Shown here: positions 6,461-9,575 of the stretch, piece after piece
Layout: every line of letters starts with the position of its first letter
How positions within the stretch are numbered: the stretch's first letter is position 1
Origin: a bacterium
GTDB taxonomy: Bacteria > Ratteibacteria > UBA8468 > B48-G9 > JAFGKM01
NCBI GenBank assembly: GCA_026416755.1
Contig: JAOAEP010000109.1
Coordinates: forward strand, 1 to 9,575
DNA length: 9,575 nt
Direction of reading: 5' to 3'
Notes under the pieces: generated by a model
Told to the model about the DNA's origin: nothing
Databases searched by the model: none
What the model saw: the letters and a program-made list of their open reading frames with translations, nothing else
Program-made: the position numbers and the translations under genes

Positions 6461-7256
6461 TAAACTTAAAAGATTAAAAGAATATTTAAGAAAACTAAAA
6501 AAAGTAGTAGTTGCTTATTCAGGAGGCGTTGACAGTTCTTTTTTATTAAAAGTAGCCTTTAATACTCTTGGAAAAGAGAATGTAATTGCAGTTATAGGTA
6601 TTTCACCTACATATCCTATAGAAGAGAGAAAATTTGCGGAAAATTTTTGTAAGAAAATAGGTGTGAAATTTATTAAAATAAAAACAGATGAGTTTGAAAA
6701 TAAGAATTTTGTTAGTAATACACCTGAAAGATGTTATTGGTGTAAAAAAGAGCTTTTTAGTAAAATGGAAGAGATAAGAAAGAAAATCAATTTTGCTTAT
6801 ATAATTGATGGAACAAATAAAGATGATGAAAATGATTATAGACCCGGGGAAAAAGCAAAAAAAATTTATAATGTTATTTCTCCTCTAAAAGAATGTGGTT
6901 TTAGAAAAAAAGAAATAAGAAAATTATCAAAAATGATGAAACTCCCTACTTGGAATAAACCACAAATGGCTTGTCTTGCTTCAAGAATTCCTTATGGTGA
7001 AAAAATAACTAAAAGAAAATTAAAAAAGATTGAAACTGGTGAGAAATTTTTATATTCTTTAGGATTCAGGATGGTAAGAATTAGAGATTATAATGGACTT
7101 GTAAGAATTGAAGTTGATAAAGATGAAATAAAAAAAATAATAAAATTTAAAGATAAAATAATAAATGAACTTAAAAATCTTGGATATAAATATATAACAT
7201 TAGATCTTGAAGGGTATAGAACAGGAAGTATGAATGAAGTACTTAAGAAACGATAA
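6453..7256 (+). CDS. larE: LarE-type ATP-dependent sulfur transferase, three-cysteine (4Fe-4S) version
   Basis: The protein belongs to the PP-loop ATP pyrophosphatase superfamily (SGGVDSS, 23-29) and matches LarE, which adenylates a carboxyl group of a pyridinium dinucleotide and replaces it with a thio group during nickel-pincer cofactor synthesis. Three cysteines are placed as in LarE proteins that hold a 4Fe-4S cluster (for example Thermotoga maritima): Cys94 and Cys97 (ERCYWCKK) and Cys174 (MACLASRIPYG). The Lactiplantibacillus enzyme instead sacrifices a single Cys. This form would therefore take sulfur from an external donor such as the desulfurase upstream. ATG at 6453 overlaps the nfu end by eight bases; TTG at 6447 is rejected. 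larB, larC and larA are not in the window, so the final cofactor is unproven. The stop at 7254-7256 ends the first gene cluster. Confidence 0.88.
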   Translation: MNSKLKRLKEYLRKLKKVVVAYSGGVDSSFLLKVAFNTLGKENVIAVIGISPTYPIEERKFAENFCKKIGVKFIKIKTDEFENKNFVSNTPERCYWCKKELFSKMEEIRKKINFAYIIDGTNKDDENDYRPGEKAKKIYNVISPLKECGFRKKEIRKLSKMMKLPTWNKPQMACLASRIPYGEKITKRKLKKIETGEKFLYSLGFRMVRIRDYNGLVRIEVDKDEIKKIIKFKDKIINELKNLGYKYITLDLEGYRTGSMNEVLKKR

Positions 7257-7268
7257 ATTAAATTATTC

Positions 7269-7296
7269 TTGACAAAAAATTTTAATAAGGTAAAAT
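7269..7296 (+). promoter_or_regulatory. Promoter of the perR-permease-rubredoxin-flavodiiron operon
   Basis: TTGACA at 7269-7274 and TAAAAT at 7291-7296 are separated by 16 bases. The expected start of transcription is near 7303, about 30 bases before the perR ATG. No convincing terminator hairpin lies between the larE stop at 7256 and this promoter, so some read-through from the sulfur operon is possible. Confidence 0.75.
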
Positions 7297-7305
7297 AATT
7301 TTTAA

Positions 7306-7322
7306 TTTGTAATTATTACAAA
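7306..7322. promoter_or_regulatory. PerR/Fur-type operator, perfect 8-1-8 palindrome
   Basis: TTTGTAAT-T-ATTACAAA is a perfect inverted repeat. Its inner 15 bases differ from the PerR box consensus TTATAATnATTATAA at one symmetrical pair of positions only. It begins about three bases after the predicted transcription start and ends 11 bases before the perR ATG, a typical place for an autorepression site. Confidence 0.75.
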
Positions 7323-7333
7323 ATTGAAATTAA

Positions 7334-7747
7334 ATGAAAAAAGAAAAAGTTTTAAATTTGTTAAAAAGAAAAAATGTAAAACCATCTGTTCAACGAATGG
7401 AAATTTTAAATTATATAGTTGAAAATAAAAATCATCCATCAGTTGATGAAATCTATAGTCATTTAAACAAAAAAATTGCCACATTATCAAAAACTACAAT
7501 TTATAATACTTTAAAAATCTTATGTAAAAAAAATATCCTTACAGAAATTTTAATAGAAGAAGATGAAGTTAGGTTTGATTATATGGAAAAACCCCATATT
7601 CATTTTAAATGTAAAAGTTGTAATAAAATATATGATGTTTTCAAAAAATGTCCACTCATAAATTGCAAAAAAATAGAAGGACATAAAATTGAGGAATATC
7701 ATATATATTTAATAGGAACTTGTAAAAATTGTTATAAAGATGATTAA
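7334..7747 (+). CDS. perR: PerR-like Fur-family metalloregulator
   Basis: This 137-residue repressor has an N-terminal winged helix (about 1-80, with TTIYNTLKIL as recognition-helix region) and a C-terminal dimerisation and metal domain. The structural zinc site is intact as two CxxC pairs, Cys93/96 and Cys130/133. The five regulatory-metal ligands of Bacillus subtilis PerR (H37, D85, H91, H93, D104) all have counterparts with a constant shift of three: H34, D82, H88, H90, D101. Asp at the last position, rather than the Glu of Fur, is the feature linked to peroxide sensing by Fe-catalysed His oxidation. Extra cysteines at 106 and 111 are unusual. No Shine-Dalgarno precedes the ATG, so translation may be weak. 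A PerR-like box lies just upstream, suggesting autoregulation. The next gene overlaps by eight bases. Confidence 0.88.
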   Translation: MKKEKVLNLLKRKNVKPSVQRMEILNYIVENKNHPSVDEIYSHLNKKIATLSKTTIYNTLKILCKKNILTEILIEEDEVRFDYMEKPHIHFKCKSCNKIYDVFKKCPLINCKKIEGHKIEEYHIYLIGTCKNCYKDD

Positions 7748-8957
7748 AAATTTTATATTTGAATTTTGGCGTATTTTAAATGAAATGTCTCCTTTTTTAA
7801 TTTTGGGTTTTTTAATATCAGGAATTTCTAAAATAATAATTCCCAAAGAAAAAATTTATATTTATCTTTCATCCTCGTCAATTTCTTCAGTTTTAAAATC
7901 AACAATTATTGGAATTCCTTTACCATTATGTTCTTGTGGAGTAATTCCTGTTGCAACCCATCTTGAAAAAGAGGGTGCAAGTAAAGGGGCAACGATTTCT
8001 TTTTTAATTTCAACTCCAACAACAGGCGTGGATTCAATTTTTGCAACTTATTCACTTTTGGGACCTATATTTGCTATAATGAGACCTATTTCTGCATTCA
8101 TTTCTGGAATTTTTGCAGGATGTATTGTGAATATTTTTGAAAAGAAAAAAATAAATTTTTCTGAAAAAGAAATTTGTAAAAACTGTGATAGCGAAATTAA
8201 AAATTTATCCCTAATTAAAAAAATGAAATCTGCAATTAATTATGGATTTTTTGAACTTGTTGAAGATACAGGAATATGGATTTTGCTTGGTATAATCATA
8301 GGAAGTATTATTTCAATTCTAATTCCTGAAAATTTAATATCAAAATACCTAAGTAATAGGATTTATTCATACTTAATAATGTTATTTATTGGTGTACCTT
8401 TATATGTTTGTGCAACAGGTTCAATTCCAATTGCTTCTTCTTTAATAAGTAAAGGAATTTCCCCCGGAGCAGGTTTTGTTTTTTTATTTACAGGTCCTGC
8501 TACAAATTCTGCAACTTTGACCTTTATTTTGGGCAAACTTGGAAAAAGGAATTTTCTGATTTACATTTTTTCAATAATTTTTTGGGCTATTATTTTCGGA
8601 ATTGCTATTGATAAGTTATATTTAAAGTACAATTTTAATTTTATCCATTATCATCAAAATAGAATTTTACCTTTTTGGCTAAAAAACTTAACTTCAATAA
8701 CCTTATTATTTTTAATTTTAAAAACATTAAAATTCAAAAAAGTAAGAAATAAAAATATTAAAGAGTTTATAATACCAGATATGAAATGTAAACAGTGTGT
8801 AAAAAATATTGAAAGTGCTTTTAAAAAGGAAAATATAAAAGTTAATGTGAATTTAAGAAAAAAGAAAATTTATGTTCCAGAAAATGTATCTTATGAAAAA
8901 GTAGAAGAGTTAGTTAAAAATGCAGGTTATAATGTAAGAAAGGAGGAAGAAGAATGA
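7740..8957 (+). CDS. SO_0444-family metal efflux permease with C-terminal HMA domain
   Basis: The 405-residue membrane protein is a COG0701 permease, the superfamily that also holds ArsP. About eight to nine hydrophobic segments span residues 15-330 in two similar halves. Each half carries a conserved Cys motif: PLPLCSCGVIP (60-70, Cys64 and Cys66) and VPLYVCATGSIP (219-230, Cys224), likely on the transport path. A CKNC pair (146-149) lies in the loop between the halves. Residues 342-405 form a heavy-metal-associated domain with MKCKQC (Cys350, Cys353), facing the cytoplasm by inference. SO_0444 relatives are described as Cu/Zn efflux transporters; the substrate here could be Cu, Zn, Fe or an arsenic species and cannot be decided. 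Its position directly after perR, with an 8-base overlap, suggests it is induced on oxidative or metal stress. The rubredoxin gene follows with an ATGA overlap. Confidence 0.88.
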   Translation: MIKNFIFEFWRILNEMSPFLILGFLISGISKIIIPKEKIYIYLSSSSISSVLKSTIIGIPLPLCSCGVIPVATHLEKEGASKGATISFLISTPTTGVDSIFATYSLLGPIFAIMRPISAFISGIFAGCIVNIFEKKKINFSEKEICKNCDSEIKNLSLIKKMKSAINYGFFELVEDTGIWILLGIIIGSIISILIPENLISKYLSNRIYSYLIMLFIGVPLYVCATGSIPIASSLISKGISPGAGFVFLFTGPATNSATLTFILGKLGKRNFLIYIFSIIFWAIIFGIAIDKLYLKYNFNFIHYHQNRILPFWLKNLTSITLLFLILKTLKFKKVRNKNIKEFIIPDMKCKQCVKNIESAFKKENIKVNVNLRKKKIYVPENVSYEKVEELVKNAGYNVRKEEEE

Positions 8958-9115
8958 GTAAATATATTTGCAAGGTTTGTGGGTATGTGTATGATCCTGA
9001 AAAAGGAGATCCTGAAAATGGTATAGAACCAGGTACATCTTTTGAGGATTTACCAGATGATTGGGTATGTCCTGTTTGTGGAGCAGGAAAAGATATGTTT
9101 GAAAAGGAGGGCTAA
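8954..9115 (+). CDS. rd: Rubredoxin
   Basis: This 53-residue cytosolic electron carrier has the two rubredoxin knuckles, CKVCG (Cys6, Cys9) and CPVCG (Cys39, Cys42), binding one iron, plus the usual YVYDPEKGDP, GIEPGT and LPDDWVCP segments. The length is normal. The ATG overlaps the permease stop (ATGA), with AAAGGAGG at 8939-8946 seven bases before it. It is followed after one base by the flavodiiron gene, whose product is the classic acceptor of rubredoxin electrons in anaerobes, so the two form a reductase chain for O2 or NO. Confidence 0.96.
   Translation: MSKYICKVCGYVYDPEKGDPENGIEPGTSFEDLPDDWVCPVCGAGKDMFEKEG
9104..9110 (+). promoter_or_regulatory. Ribosome binding site that fixes the GTG start of the flavodiiron gene
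   Basis: AAGGAGG lies inside the last rubredoxin codons, six bases before the GTG at 9117. It supports this non-ATG start, which also matches the usual flavodiiron N-terminus. Confidence 0.8.
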
Positions 9116-9116
9116 A

Positions 9117-9575
9117 GTGATTGTTAGAGAAATTAAGAAGGATATTTGGGCAATTATAACTAATGATTGGGATAGAAGATTGTTTGATGAATTAATACCT
9201 CTTCCAGATGGAACAAGTTATAATTCTTATTTTTTAAAAGATGAAAAAAATGTGTTGATAGATTCATCAGATCCAAGGACAAGAGAAAAATTATTTAAAG
9301 GATTAGAAAAACTTAAAGTAGAAAAAATTGATTACATTATTTCAAACCATTCAGAACAAGATCATTCTGGATCAATTCCTTTTCTGCTTGATAAATTTGA
9401 AACTGCAAAAGTTATCACAAGTGAAAAGGGAAAAGATTTTATTAAAAGTTTGTTGCTAATTCCTGAAGAAAAAATTATTTCAATAAAAGATGGAGAAAAA
9501 TTGAATATAGGAGAAAAAACTCTTGAGTTTATATATGCTCCTTTTGTTCATTGGCCTGAAACAATTTTAACATAT
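9117..9575 (+). CDS. fprA: Flavodiiron protein (A-type flavoprotein), N-terminal part, runs off the window
   Basis: The first 153 residues are the metallo-beta-lactamase-like domain of a flavodiiron protein, which reduces O2 to water and/or NO to N2O using electrons from rubredoxin. Visible diiron-site motifs are HSEQDHSG (78-85; His78, Glu80, Asp82, His83) and HWPETI (His145). The opening (DIWAIITNDWDRRLFDELIPLPDGTSYNSY) is also typical. The rest of the diiron domain and the C-terminal flavodoxin-like FMN domain should lie beyond the right edge, so full length and any extra fused domain cannot be judged. The start is GTG, one base after the rubredoxin stop, implying tight co-translation. Confidence 0.94.
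   Translation, partial: MIVREIKKDIWAIITNDWDRRLFDELIPLPDGTSYNSYFLKDEKNVLIDSSDPRTREKLFKGLEKLKVEKIDYIISNHSEQDHSGSIPFLLDKFETAKVITSEKGKDFIKSLLLIPEEKIISIKDGEKLNIGEKTLEFIYAPFVHWPETILTY

Noticed and set aside
7302..7490. Reverse-strand open frame of 62 codons across the perR promoter and start
   Set aside because: It is antisense to perR and to its operator, with no coding signature.

Overview
The window is a very AT-rich bacterial segment in which every supported gene lies on the + strand. Gene packing is tight, with ATGA or 8-base overlaps and strong AGGAGG-type Shine-Dalgarno sites. The enzymes point to an anaerobe: ferredoxin, 4Fe-4S quinolinate synthase, rubredoxin, flavodiiron protein, and a homocysteine pathway shared with methanogens and sulfate reducers. 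A pseudopilin of the DUF1559-like kind seen in PVC and Omnitrophota-type bacteria hints at an uncultured lineage of that sort. That placement is inference and is weak.

Region 1 (1-253) holds the last 35 codons of an unidentified upstream gene, a 17-base tandem direct repeat, and a consensus-perfect sigma-70 type promoter (TTGACA, 17 bp, TATAAT).

Region 2 (254-7256) looks like one long sulfur-handling operon. It starts with a 49-residue secreted-looking peptide carrying nine cysteines. Next come cysteine synthase (cysK), a COG1900/DUF39 homocysteine biosynthesis protein with its NIL-domain two-cluster ferredoxin, a NifS/IscS cysteine desulfurase, quinolinate synthase (nadA), an IscU/NifU scaffold, a pseudopilin, an Nfu-type carrier and a LarE-type sulfur transferase with three conserved cysteines. 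Together they could make cysteine and homocysteine, release sulfur from cysteine, build Fe-S clusters, deliver them (NadA is an obvious client) and insert sulfur into a cofactor precursor.

Region 3 (7257-9575, running off the end) is a second transcription unit with its own promoter. A perfect 17-base palindrome resembling a PerR box sits at the predicted transcription start. It encodes a PerR-like Fur-family repressor, an SO_0444-type metal-efflux permease with a C-terminal heavy-metal domain, rubredoxin, and the start of a flavodiiron (FprA-type) oxygen/NO reductase. This reads as an oxidative-stress and metal-homeostasis operon that would protect the Fe-S machinery next door.

I found no rRNA, tRNA, CRISPR array, insertion sequence or convincing intrinsic terminator. 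The most interesting points are the poly-cysteine ORF directly ahead of cysK (candidate cysteine-sensing leader or metal-binding peptide), the assembled sulfur/homocysteine/Fe-S operon with a pseudopilin inside it, and the PerR-box-controlled permease-rubredoxin-flavodiiron set.
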